From: Hawksworthiomyces lignivorus
Taxonomy: Eukaryota > Ascomycota > Sordariomycetes > Ophiostomatales > Ophiostomataceae
Reading direction: 5' to 3'
NCBI GenBank assembly: GCA_002917075.1
Contig: NTMA01000085.1
Location: forward strand, 62,001-126,000
DNA length: 64,000 nt
Under the pieces are notes generated by a model. It searched no databases. It saw only the letters and a list, made by a program, of their open reading frames with translations, and was not told where the DNA came from. Position numbers and translations under genes: made by a program. Position 1 is the first letter of the stretch; each line of letters opens with the position of its first letter. Positions 11,584-21,916 of this stretch are shown piece by piece.

Positions 11584-13824
11584 TCAAACAATGGCAATAA
11601 TGCGTTCCTCGCTATGTTTTTCGAAACAGATTTTTAGATTGCTTTTATCCTTGCCATGCTCATCTCGACCATGTGTGCAGGTTAGGAGACCAAATCGAGT
11701 AAAAGTCGTGTCCCTGCTGCCGTAATTTTCGAGAAGGACCAGGTAGTAGCGAGATTCCTGGCCTTCGTATGACTCATCAGCCATGCTGAGCAGCCAGATG
11801 GGTTGGTCCAAAAACCCGCTTCGAGGTACGGTGACAGCAGAATCAGGATGCAACCAAAAATCCTCTGATTGTATTCCTATCCAGCCAAAAGTCTCGTGGA
11901 TGAGGGATCGCTCTCGCATAGACCCACTCAGTTCACTCGGTTCCGATACCATCTCCAAAACTTCACTGTACCGCTCAGCAATGTCCTCCCTAGCAGATAG
12001 TCTCGGATTGCGGCTTCGCGTAACCGGAGAAAATGGGTCATTAGCAGACGTTTGTTGCCCATAGTGAGAGGGCTGCTCGGATGTGTAGGTAGCTATGTTG
12101 TAATGCAGCTTCAAGACGCGGCCTTTAATAATGATCCTTCCGTCGCGAACTTGGCCAAAAGGGTTGCGCTCATCACGCAGCGTGCACGATGCATGGATGA
12201 CTGCCGATAGAGGCTTCATGCATTCGTCTTTATAATAGCTAATAAAGGATACTTCACCGCGGATGGAAGCCCATGACCAGCTTGGGGCTACTTCTGACCG
12301 GTTGTCAGCCGAAGGAGCTGTCTGCCATAAGAGGTCTGTGAGGAGCGAGCCAGACCAGAGGCCAGCAAGGTATTTCTCGGATGACCTGTTTTCGTGAATC
12401 GTCTTGGCCACGGCGCCGATAGCAACAAGCTTGTCAGTTTCGTAGGTGAGTGCCATGGATGAATACTCCTTTACGAGATCTCGCCACCGGGCCCAGAATT
12501 TGGCTGGATGTTTCTGAAACAGTCTCATGAACTGGTTCGAATGCCTGATACCACCACTATCGTGCAAAGCTTCGTAGTAGTCCGACTTAGTTTTGCCCGG
12601 CTTTTCCTCACCGTCGGTACGTCCACTTTCGCTAGTCTCGTGGCTAAAGCATTCGAAGTGAATTTCATTGCGATAGAAAAAGAGCACCCTCGGCGCTGTG
12701 AGCCGTTCCTGGAACGTCCATGCCCTCTCGAACAGCGAGGAACCGGGCTCCGAGGCGGCTGCGGACGAGTCTGGACCGTCCCCACTCTGATAATGTGTCT
12801 TAGCGAAGAGATCAAACCTTTTATTACCTTGCCTGAGGCCGACGAGTCTGGTTTGCATCTGAGACGGCGACGTATGAAATAGCCCGCCTGAAGTGTCCAC
12901 AGCATGAGCGGCGGCCAATGTTACAACGGCATTCTTGTAAATGTCGAACATCTTGGGTGCCTCGGCCAACCAGTCTTCTTCAAGATCTTGCACGATGCAG
13001 ATGGCGTCGATCCACAGATACTCGATGCCCAAATTTCGTGTAAAAACAATGGCATCTTGAATGGTCTTTGGCAAGATTTCCCATGGAATGCGTCTTTTGG
13101 CGTCGTCGACCGTTGAGACGGTTGTCAGGTGCCTTAGGCGGAGTTTCCCCCAGCAGTAGCTCAGCGCGGCGTACTTTGCACCGGGCGCAAGTTCTTTGGA
13201 TTCTTTCAGAACCACATCACCAGGGTGTTCCTGAGACGTCACTGCAATCAATCGAGTTGGTAAGAACCCTGTGTATCCTACGTGACACCTGCTGTGTTCG
13301 GCGAGGCAGCGGTCGATCTGACTTCGAGCCCAATTCAAGGATTGCTGAGAAGAGGTATCCATCTGGATGAGTGGCTTTCTCGAGAACCCAGCAGGACCCT
13401 TTTCAGATGAACTCGGAATGAAAATATGGACTGAGTGGCATGACGTTGGCCGCATCGTAGTCACTAACACGAAGTCAGAGTGCAATTCCACCTTGGTGAT
13501 GGTGCCGTCGTTACGCCTGTCCGCAAATGTATCCAAGCCAGAAAGAATCTTGGCCAAGACGATACAGCGTACACAGCGAGCGGCTTTCGGGCTGCGAAGA
13601 TCTTCAGGAAAGAACTTAATTGCTTCGGGGATCCCAGGAACAGGTATGCCTCCTGGACCCAAAAACTCTGCGCCCATAATATCTTCAGCAATGCCGGTGA
13701 AATTACAGATTTCACACGGGCTGAAAGGCCAGTATTCTTTCAGAAAAGAAGGCCAGAAGCCCCAACTTTTAGGAAGCACAATTTCATCGTGCACGGGGTC
13801 ATAAGAGGCGCTGGGGCTTTGCAT
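11584..13824 (-). CDS. HET-domain (heterokaryon incompatibility type) protein
   Basis: Intronless 746-aa frame. The HET domain starts near residue 217: YAALSYCWG, then LPKTIQDAIVFTRNLGIEYLWIDA with ICIVQD, and RAWTFQERLTAPRVLFF, the three classic blocks in order and spacing. The N-terminal about 200 residues carry two CxxC pairs (CEIC near 37-40 and CVRC near 84-87) that could bind zinc, followed by a short helix with DRCLAEHSRC, as often seen before HET domains. HET domains are linked to non-self recognition and TIR-like cell-death signalling; a role for this particular protein is not shown. The C-terminal about 300 residues have no motif I recognise. It lies alone between housekeeping genes. 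Confidence 0.9.
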   Translation of the reverse strand: MQSPSASYDPVHDEIVLPKSWGFWPSFLKEYWPFSPCEICNFTGIAEDIMGAEFLGPGGIPVPGIPEAIKFFPEDLRSPKAARCVRCIVLAKILSGLDTFADRRNDGTITKVELHSDFVLVTTMRPTSCHSVHIFIPSSSEKGPAGFSRKPLIQMDTSSQQSLNWARSQIDRCLAEHSRCHVGYTGFLPTRLIAVTSQEHPGDVVLKESKELAPGAKYAALSYCWGKLRLRHLTTVSTVDDAKRRIPWEILPKTIQDAIVFTRNLGIEYLWIDAICIVQDLEEDWLAEAPKMFDIYKNAVVTLAAAHAVDTSGGLFHTSPSQMQTRLVGLRQGNKRFDLFAKTHYQSGDGPDSSAAASEPGSSLFERAWTFQERLTAPRVLFFYRNEIHFECFSHETSESGRTDGEEKPGKTKSDYYEALHDSGGIRHSNQFMRLFQKHPAKFWARWRDLVKEYSSMALTYETDKLVAIGAVAKTIHENRSSEKYLAGLWSGSLLTDLLWQTAPSADNRSEVAPSWSWASIRGEVSFISYYKDECMKPLSAVIHASCTLRDERNPFGQVRDGRIIIKGRVLKLHYNIATYTSEQPSHYGQQTSANDPFSPVTRSRNPRLSAREDIAERYSEVLEMVSEPSELSGSMRERSLIHETFGWIGIQSEDFWLHPDSAVTVPRSGFLDQPIWLLSMADESYEGQESRYYLVLLENYGSRDTTFTRFGLLTCTHGRDEHGKDKSNLKICFEKHSEERIIAIV

Positions 13825-16800
13825 AGCTTAGTGCAAGGGCCGTTCGTCCAGGCAATCTATATTCTCTAGACTCCTACTCAACTTTAGGTCTGCTGTGTAA
13901 TGAAGCAGTTCATTCAGTTGTTTCTTGCTGGATGGACGCAGGCCTCGTGCAATAAGATTCCGTTGACAGCTTATGAAGAATATAGGAGTGATGCTGCCGA
14001 AAGGCGGGGAGGGATGCCAGAACGCCATGCAGAGGCGAGCAAAGGAGGCACGATCTCTTATCCGGCCAAGAGCGCTCGTGCTATTTTGCTTGTGGGAGAG
14101 GGGGGAGACAAAAAAGGCTACGCCCGACCAATGCTGCTTTTCAGCCTCCTCGCTTTGGTATTTGTTCAGGTTCCTCCACCTGGCGCCGGTTAACTGTCAC
14201 GCTTCTTGAGCGTTAACAGGGAGATAGAATATATGTTGTCTACGCCGACATGTTTTCAGCTTGGAAGCATTTCATCTCTCGATCATAGGTTCTTGCTTCC
14301 TCGGCTTCTGTTGCCGACTGGATTGGTCCAAGTCACGACTCCTCACCGTCTTTCCGAGACTGCTGGAGATTATGCGCCACATATGTGGACAAAGCGGTAG
14401 GTCTGCTGCGAGAGTGAATTGTGCCTCGCTAAATAGGCGCCGTCCTGCGCGTCACGATACGTACATGCCTCGTCAGGGCCTCGTGTGCCACTGCTGACTG
14501 GGCTCTAGCATCATCAAATGTGTAGGATACCGGGATTTTGGGTACTTGTTTAATAAAAGCTATGGGAAAAAGAAATGTATTTTTTGACTTGTTGGAGCAG
14601 GCGTTTGCGTGGATACACCAAAGATGCATCGAATAGTCTTCTAATTGCAAATCTTGTATCAAGTGAAACGTAGTTGCAAAATCCACGAGCATGCGGCGGT
14701 CTGCAGTTCTCCTTGGAGCGACTTGACGACTGTCTCGTGCTGCGCCAGGAGGCTTAGTTGGCATCCACCGCGGTCCTAGGAGCTGGAAAGATAACCATCC
14801 CCCACACCTCTGGTGCGAACGTGTATAAATAGTATGCAAGTGTGCTTTAGACTGCACTGTGTTCTGTATGGTCTTGTATGTACGTCATAATGGCTTATCA
14901 GAGATAGGGGCTTTTTAGAAATATACAACGGCGTTTTGTGTTTTGCATTGGTAGTTTTGCATTTGAATTAACTGCGTTGTTTGCAGGATAGACACATTGG
15001 CCTCGCTTGGTTTTACGAACCGTACGAAGACGTTCAATTAGACTGATGAGCGTCATGCTGAATGCGCGGGCATCGTGAAATTCAAAAAAAAAAAAAAAAA
15101 AAAAAAAACAGTGGGGCATAAGGCCCAAATTGGAAAGCAACTGGAATGCAGAACGCTTTCGTCGTTCTGAAGCGAATACAGAGGACCGGGTCGATACCGG
15201 AATACAGAGACAATATCCAGGGGAGAAAAGCGCATGCTGGGCCGTTTTGGGTCCTGTCATAAAAAAATAAACCCATGTGAATCAAGACTGGAAAAAGAAA
15301 AGAAAAAGTCTGAGTGAATACAATAACCAATAGTTAATAGAGAGAGAATTCAGCGATTAAGTGAGGTATGAAATGATGAAAGCATTGTTTCATCCAAACG
15401 ACATTGGGACAAACAATGAATGGATTGGCAGAAGATAGACAGGGCCAAGATAAGACACTTGTGATTTTTCTGTCTCTGCCCGCCCTGGCATTGCGCCTCT
15501 TATTCATCCACACCAGCGATTTCGTTATTTCATTTGCTTTTCCCTTTTTATTCTCGTCATTGTCTCTCTTGTTCGTACTCGTAAATACTCGCTTCAATCT
15601 ATATTCTGGGCTGGTGCCTGCATTACGGCGCCTGATTGGCCGGATGGAGGACCTTTTGACGCACCGTACGTTCAAAGGTACGCTGTTCTACATGCATGGC
15701 AGGTGTGCAGCCGGTAAGCCGTTGAAGGAGGTGTGCTGCTGCATGCTGCTATTGCTGCTATTGCTGCAGATGCTGCAGCTGCAGCAGCTGGAGAAGAGAC
15801 GTTATTGCGCCGTTTCCAGGCTTTTTTTTTTTTTCAAGATGCTTTTATCTCCTGATTTCGTTGCAGTGCAGCTCTTCCTTGCTGCGCGCAATCTCCTTTC
15901 GCCACAAGCAAGGTGTGAATGTAGCCAAGGCCGTCTATCAACGCAAGTTCCCTCGCTCCCATTCTCTTATCTGCACACCGGGAAGATCTGAGCCTATATG
16001 CCTTGGATTCCTTCATTTCTTTTTTCGCTGTTTCTTTTTCTTCGTTTCTTCTGCTTTGCTCGGACTCCTTCCTCCGCCTCCGCCGTCCGCAATCTAGACC
16101 ATTTTATCTTGTCCCTGTTGAGTTGTGCGTCCCTTTGCTCGACTCCAACATACGCTGCTAAAGTAACGATTTATACGGCACTTTGTAGAGTGACATGGCC
16201 AGGCCAAGCTCCTCGTTCTCGCGTTGCTTCGTACATTAGCCCAAACACTGGCTTCCAAGGCATGGCCGATGAAACCAAGTGGCCTTCCGGTGTCGTTTTG
16301 AGTTTGTTGCTATTTACGCCAGCCGAGAATAATTGCTCGCTGTATTTATTGAGCTGTGACGAAGCTAGCCAAGCTGCGACGTACATGGCCAAGCTGGCCA
16401 AGCTAGCTAAGCTACATGCTGTACAAAGTAATTTGTTCTGTGATATCAGACAAAAGCACTGATCCCGCCGAGGAAGCTGCAGGAGTATCTGTGTGTGCGA
16501 CCGGGGACGACGAAAGGGTTGTCTACGTATGTTAATGAAAATGGGCAGCGCATATTATTAAATGGAGCGAGTCTGTTTCTGCTCGGTCTGCATGCTGCGA
16601 GATAGAAGAGCGAAACAACAAAAAGAGAAAAAGGGAAATGTTGGAAATGTAACTGTTCCAAAGCCCATGCCATCGAAACCGATCGGAAATCTGCTGACTC
16701 CGGCTGTTTCTTTTCACTTTTCAGAACTTCCTCTCTCTCTGGTCAATCCTTTGCTGTCTTCCCTTTATCCCTTTGCTAATCCTCCATCAACTGTTTTTGC

Positions 16801-17256
16801 AAGGATATATATTCCCTCTCCCTCCGTCTCTATCGAAGTGTGCCATCCTGTTTCGCGCTTGTGCCTGTGGTCTGTTCCCTTTATCCATTTTTCGTACAAT
16901 TGCCACCCCCCGTCAGGAGCACAAGAGAAAATTCGAGATCTTCGAGAAGAAAAAAAGAAAAAAAAAATAGAGCAGTAAGACGCAGTGCAAGCCTCGGCCC
17001 GCAACTGGCCGCTTGCGTATAATTTTTGGCCCAAAAAGTCGACGAGGAGTCGCTCCGTATTTTCCCATTTGTACTCTTTTGTACTTCGTTTCTTCATTGA
17101 TTTTCTCCCGTTTGCTGCTTTCTTTCCAGTATCAATTTTTGGACTTCTCTCAAACTTCCGTTTTTCGACTACGGAATACTTTGTTCTTGATTTCGCTACA
17201 CTGCGGCCTCCTCACCATAGTTGACGGCCTGCCAATTGGGCAATGGGTGCATCGCC
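13825..17256. other. Long non-coding region upstream of DGAT1
   Basis: 3.4 kb without a supported gene. It contains a run of 25 A at 15084-15108, a CTG/CAG microsatellite (about 15733-15790) and, from about 15990 to 17200, a pyrimidine-rich tract typical of fungal promoters and leaders. The latter probably serves the DGAT1 gene. A 195-codon frame at 15404-15991 was judged spurious. Confidence 0.5.
15733..15793. repeat. CTG/CAG microsatellite
   Basis: Imperfect run of CTG/TTG/CAG trinucleotides about 1.5 kb upstream of the DGAT1 start. It is a simple-sequence repeat with no coding context that I can support. Confidence 0.7.
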
Positions 17257-19272
17257 ATGGATGCAGCCAGAGTCACCAGTTGCATCACAGTCGTAAATGG
17301 CAGCCCTGCCAGCGGCACCACAACCATCACAAGCGGCAGCGCAAGCGGAATTGGATATGGAGATGCAAATGCAAACGGAACGCTTCACCGCCGCGCCAAA
17401 GAACAGCCCGGAGCACCATCGCCGCCGACAAAAGAGGACGACGAGCCGCGGCAGCCCGATGACGTCGCCATCCAGCAGCTGCGCAAAGCGTTCCAGCGCA
17501 AGTACCGCCACGTCCATGCGATCCATTCGCAGTCGCAGCCCTCCTGCCTGAGCCACGACAGCGCCGCATCACCAAGTTTCTTGGGATTTCGCAATCTCAT
17601 GGTTATTGTCTTGGGTACGTGCAGAGCGCAAATATTCTGCTTCTCTTTGCTGCTGCTCAGTGTTTTCCCTGCATGCTGACCTCGTCACGACCTCTCTAGT
17701 GGCCGGAAACTTCCGTCTCATGATTGAGAATCTGCAAAAGGTAAGTTGAGCGCAATCAATGCGCGCCACGCCACAAACCGACGGGAAAGGGATGAATGAA
17801 GCTAACCACTCCTCTTTCAGTATGGCGTCTTGATCTGCATCCGCTGCCATGATTTCCGGCAGCACGATGTGCTGCTGGGCCTGGTTCTGTTTCTGGCCAT
17901 CCCCTTGCATCTGTTTGTTGCCTTCCTGATCGAGCTGGCCGCCGCGCACCAGGCGCAGCTCTGGCGGCTCCGCACGACCGCGCAGAAGTCGGCAGCGGCA
18001 GTGGCAGAGGCGGCGGCGGAGGCAGAGGCAGATGCGGCAGCAGCGGAGGCGCCCGTCGCGGACGAGTCCGGCCGGGAGAAGGACGACGAGAAGCTGGCGC
18101 GCAAGCCGGACGGCAGCAAGACGAACGGTAAAGCGAACGGTAAAGCGAACGGCAAGGCGAGCGGCAAGGCGAGCGGCAAGACGACGGGCAGCGGGGGCAC
18201 GGGGGCGCGCAGCCCGACGGAGGACGAGGCGCGGCGGTTCCGGGCGATGTGGCACGTGATTGCGTGGCTGCACGCGCTCAACGTGTCGCTGGCGCTGGCG
18301 ACGGCGACGTACGTGGTGTACTACCACATCCACCACCCGCTGATCGGGACGCTGGCGGAGGCGCACGCGGTGGTGGTGTGGCTCAAGACGGCGTCGTACG
18401 CGTTTACGAACCGCGACCTGCGGCACGCGTACCTGCACCCGTCGCGCGGCGAGCGCGAGGCGCTGCCGGCGCTGTACGCGCGCTGCCCGTACCCGCAGAA
18501 CATCACCATGGGCAACCTGGTGTACTTCTGGTGGGCGCCCACGCTCGTGTACCAGCCCGTCTACCCGCGCGCGGCCGGCCCCGTGCGCTGGGTGTTCGTG
18601 GCCAAGCGGCTGGCCGAGGTGTTCGGGCTGAGCGTCTTCATCTGGTTCTGCAGCGCCCAGTACGCGGCGCCCGTGCTGCAGAACTCGCTGGCCAAGATCG
18701 CCTCGCTCGACCTGCCCGCCATCCTCGAGCGCCTGCTCAAGCTGTCGACCATCTCGCTGGTCATCTGGCTGGCCGGCTTCTTCGCCCTCTTCCAGTCCTT
18801 CCTCAACGCCCTGGCCGAGGTCACCCGCTTCGCCGACCGCGACTTCTACGGCGACTGGTGGAACAGCGACAGCCTCGGCGCCTACTGGCGCACCTGGAAC
18901 AAGCCCGTCTACCACTTCTTCCGGCGCCACGTCTACTCGCCCCTCGTCGGCCGCGGCTGGAGCCCCTTTGCCGCCTCCATCATGGTCTTCTTCGTCAGCG
19001 CCCTGCTGCACGAGCTCGTCGTCGGTGTTCCCACCCACAACATCATCGGCGTCGCCTTCCTCGGCATGTTCCTCCAGCTGCCCCTCATCGCCATCACCGC
19101 CCCGCTCGAGAAGATGCACACCGCCACCGGCCGCCTGCTCGGCAACTGCATCTTCTGGGTCTCCTTCACCGTGCTGGGCCAGCCTTTCGCCGCGCTCATG
19201 TACTTTTACGCCTGGCAGGCCAAGTACGGCAGCGTGAGCAGGCAGCTCGTCGCGGGCCAGCCCGTGGCATAG
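17257..19272 (+). CDS. Diacylglycerol O-acyltransferase 1 (MBOAT family)
   Basis: ER membrane enzyme making triacylglycerol from diacylglycerol and acyl-CoA. There are three exons: 17257-17614, 17700-17740 and 17821-19272, with donors GTACGT and GTAAGT; the product is 616 aa. The junctions restore FLGFRNLMVIVLVAGNFRLM, the conserved first membrane segment. FYGDWWN lies near residues 475-481, and the MBOAT His is in LLHELVVGVP near residue 530. Sterol acyltransferases of the same family are the alternative, but FYxDWWN with this N-terminus favours DGAT1. Two oddities: a Ser/Thr/Ala-rich N-terminus, and a low-complexity insert (about residues 190-266) between early membrane segments, Ala/Glu-rich and then Lys-Gly-Ala-Asn repeats. 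I chose the ATG at 17257; the frame is open upstream but has no earlier ATG nearby. Confidence 0.9.
18126..18192 (+). repeat. 12-bp coding tandem repeat in DGAT1
   Basis: About five copies of a 12-bp unit encoding GK(A/T)(N/S), inside the cytosolic loop of the acyltransferase. The copies differ by synonymous changes and by Asn/Ser swaps, so the array is not brand new. Confidence 0.75.
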
Positions 19273-19687
19273 CACGAGGAGGGGAGCGAGGAGTTGGGAG
19301 CAACTCTTGCGGTTCCTTTTTTTTTTTTTTTTTTTTTTGGTTTTGACTTCACGTTATCGTCTATCTTGTTTTAGTTTGCTTTTTTTTTTCTCTCATTTGC
19401 TATTTCATCAAGTTAAGGCTATGGGATTGATTAGAATTACGTCTTGGGACATCTATGGCAAAGGACAAATACATATTGGGGGAAACTATTCCGGACAAGG
19501 GGGCGGACACGGGAGGAGGCACATATATCATATCTAGACACAAGAAGAGTGTAGAAGCAGCGGTGATGGGGCCGTTTCTAACTCACTCTCTCCATTCTCT
19601 AATGCAAAACCAGGACGAGCACTTCTCTCTATGGAGGGTCCTCTGCCTCTTCTTCTCACAAAAACCTTATTCTTCCGTTGCCATTTT
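19273..19687. other. Convergent 3' intergenic region
   Basis: Between the stop codons of the DGAT1 and ICMT genes, which converge. It contains a run of about 21 T at 19318-19338, soon after the DGAT1 stop. No gene recognised. Confidence 0.6.
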
Positions 19688-20743
19688 TTAGATAAACGGG
19701 ATCATGGTGCCCACGCGCTGGCGGTAGCGCACGTAGTCGTCGCCGAAGAAGCGCACGAGCAGGTGCTCCTCGTGGCGGATGCGCATGGAGAAGAAGCGCC
19801 ACAGGACGGCGGCGTAGCCGACGAGGCACACGGCGTTGCCGAGTACCAGCTGCGTGCCCAGAGCCCACCAGAAGAAGCCAAAGTAGCTGGGGTGCCGCAG
19901 CACGCCGTAGATGCCGTCCGTGACCAGCGCGTGGCTGGACGCCCGCCGCTGCCGGATCGTGTGGCTGAAGCTGCGGCCCGCCGTGGCCATGGCCGCCGTG
20001 CGCGCCGTCTGGCCCGCGACCACGGCGGCCAGGCCGGCGGCCAGCAGCGCGCGGCTCGGCCACCCAGCCGAGGCGCCCGAACTGGAGATCCACCACGCGC
20101 CGCGCCCAAACACGGCGTGCCGCACAAAGCACTCAGCCACGGCCGCCGCGTGCGCGATGGCGTAGGCCGGCCAGTTGGCCGTCAGCAGAAAGGCGCCGAC
20201 GCTGGCCGCCGGCGTGTTGTAGCGGGCCGTGGTCCAGAACTCGAGGAAGTGGAACAGCGCCAGCGCCGCCATGAACCAGGGCAGGCGCCACAGCGGTGCC
20301 ACCCGCGCTACCGCCGCTGCCGACAGTGACAGCCCCGCCGCGGCGGCAAGCCGCGGCAGCAGCGCCAGCACCCCCGCCAGAAGCACGCCAGCAGCCAGCG
20401 CTGCGCCCAGGCAGAAGGCCCGCACGGCAATGCCCGCCAGAGACCGCGGCTGGCCGGGATAGAACGACGGGTCGGGCGGGGGAAGCGCGGAGAGGGGCGA
20501 TTCCAACGGGGGGGCGGCGGCGGCAGTGGCTCGGAAGGTCGACGGAGGGAAGCTCGAGGACGAGGAGGTAGATGGGCTAGACGAAGGGGTTAAGATGGGG
20601 CTGCCAGTAATGTACAATGTTAGCAGGTCATCGCGCACACACAGAAAGAGGGAGAGGGAGACGGGGAGAGCAGAGGGAACGGACTTGGGCCGTCGCAGGG
20701 TTGGGCCGCTGGGCTCGGTCAGCTCCGCGTCTTGGTTCTCCAT
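19688..20743 (-). CDS. Protein-S-isoprenylcysteine O-methyltransferase (Ste14 type)
   Basis: ER membrane methyltransferase that methylates the C-terminal prenylcysteine of Ras-like GTPases and a-factor-type pheromones after CaaX processing. The C-terminal block is diagnostic: GIYGVLRHPSYFGFFWWALG, then FFSMRIRHEEHLLVRFFG and a final MIPFI. Several hydrophobic helices precede it. The frame is open throughout (351 aa), but a TGCTAAC branch point and GGCAG acceptor show an in-frame 84-nt intron at 20601-20684 with donor GTCCGT. Splicing gives exons 20685-20743 and 19688-20600 and a 323-aa protein, and removes a stretch (SVPSALPVSLS...) that has no place in the family. The N-terminus is Ser/Pro-rich and probably cytosolic. 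Confidence 0.88.
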   Translation of the reverse strand: MENQDAELTEPSGPTLRRPKSVPSALPVSLSLFLCVRDDLLTLYITGSPILTPSSSPSTSSSSSFPPSTFRATAAAAPPLESPLSALPPPDPSFYPGQPRSLAGIAVRAFCLGAALAAGVLLAGVLALLPRLAAAAGLSLSAAAVARVAPLWRLPWFMAALALFHFLEFWTTARYNTPAASVGAFLLTANWPAYAIAHAAAVAECFVRHAVFGRGAWWISSSGASAGWPSRALLAAGLAAVVAGQTARTAAMATAGRSFSHTIRQRRASSHALVTDGIYGVLRHPSYFGFFWWALGTQLVLGNAVCLVGYAAVLWRFFSMRIRHEEHLLVRFFGDDYVRYRQRVGTMIPFI

Positions 20744-21916
20744 GGCGAAGACGAATTCCGGCTATGCCTCAAAAAAATGAAGATGCAGAAAGAGCACAAG
20801 GCGCGAAAGTGAGTGCAAATCAGAATCAGGTCGGTAATTCGTGCGGAAGTGTTTACGCCATCCGAACCAAGTCGTCGGCAGAGGCTCCTTTTTAAGATGC
20901 GTTGGACATTGGTAGAACGCCGTTTGCAATTCTCCCTTGTCGTGTATATATTAGTCTCCCTGGGACAGTCTACATGAACTGAAGGAGGACCAGACAAAGA
21001 AGAAGAGCAAAAGGACGGAAAGAAATTGATAAACGTGACGAGGCAGTTTTTGTCCGGCCTTGTTGTTCAACAGCACGGCAAAAATTCAAAGGCGCCGCTT
21101 GCTATTGTTCTCGAAGCCTGCTAACCGCAAACAGATTACTGGCCCCTACCCTGCTGGGTGTCTGCGCTACAGGGGTCATCTGTGGGGCTTCTACGTAAGG
21201 CTTGCCGTAATCTACATATATCTAGCAGTAGAGACAGTGTTAAACTGGACTCTATTCATACTGTAGTCATGGACTGATGGGGGGGTCTCCTAACACATAC
21301 CAAAAGTGTAAGACAAGGCGCAGAACAAATAGTAAGGACGGTAGGCAAACGCAGCTGCGACAAATTAGAAAGCATTGCCGCCAACTTGTGCTCTTCTATG
21401 GTGAAAGTGTCTAGAGCTGTTTGAGGAGCACAATGAGTAGAGACATAACTTCACTGCCTGGCGCATAGATCGCACCACCAAAAAGGAGACCCCGTCTCTG
21501 GCCCTTTGTCGTGTGGCTGTCCTGGCTGCTGCCTCTAACGTTGAGCCTCATAAAATGTTGCGCAAGGCAGATTTCTTGGAAAAGCATTGTTCTTGACTCG
21601 ATAGTGATTGGACAAGTTGTCTGCCCGGATTTCCTGCGCCACAAAATGTTGTGCAGCATTGTAGGATGGCGCATGGCAAGGAGAGGAGGCACCTTAAAAC
21701 TGTCTAAAAATCCTACGACGATGCAGTATATGTAGGAGCTGTCATACTTACAAGACATCTACTATGGAGATGTCGAGATTGCACAAATATGCAACAAGCG
21801 CGAGTATCGTTGACTGTCGACCCCTCAACCAAACTCTGTAGCTTTTTTTTTCAACACTTGGAACCATCACGAATGCATTTGTTTAATCTTGAATTCTGAG
21901 ACTAAATCCAACCGAC
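20744..21916. other. Bidirectional promoter region
   Basis: 1.2 kb between two divergent genes, the ICMT gene on the minus strand and the 1163-aa gene on the plus strand. The frames within it show no coding character. Confidence 0.5.

Noticed and set aside
15084..15108. 25-A run as the tail of a retroposed copy
   Set aside because: The sequence beside it resembles no gene in the window, and no target duplication is visible; similar A/T runs occur near 5078 and 19318.
15404..15991. 195-codon plus frame upstream of DGAT1
   Set aside because: Composition follows simple pyrimidine tracts and a CTG microsatellite; no motif or conserved block, and it ends in low-complexity sequence.
17569..19275. 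568-codon frame antisense to DGAT1
   Set aside because: A shadow frame created by the strong GC bias of DGAT1 codons; composition is Arg/Val/Gly/Ala-rich without motifs, while the plus strand has clear MBOAT motifs.
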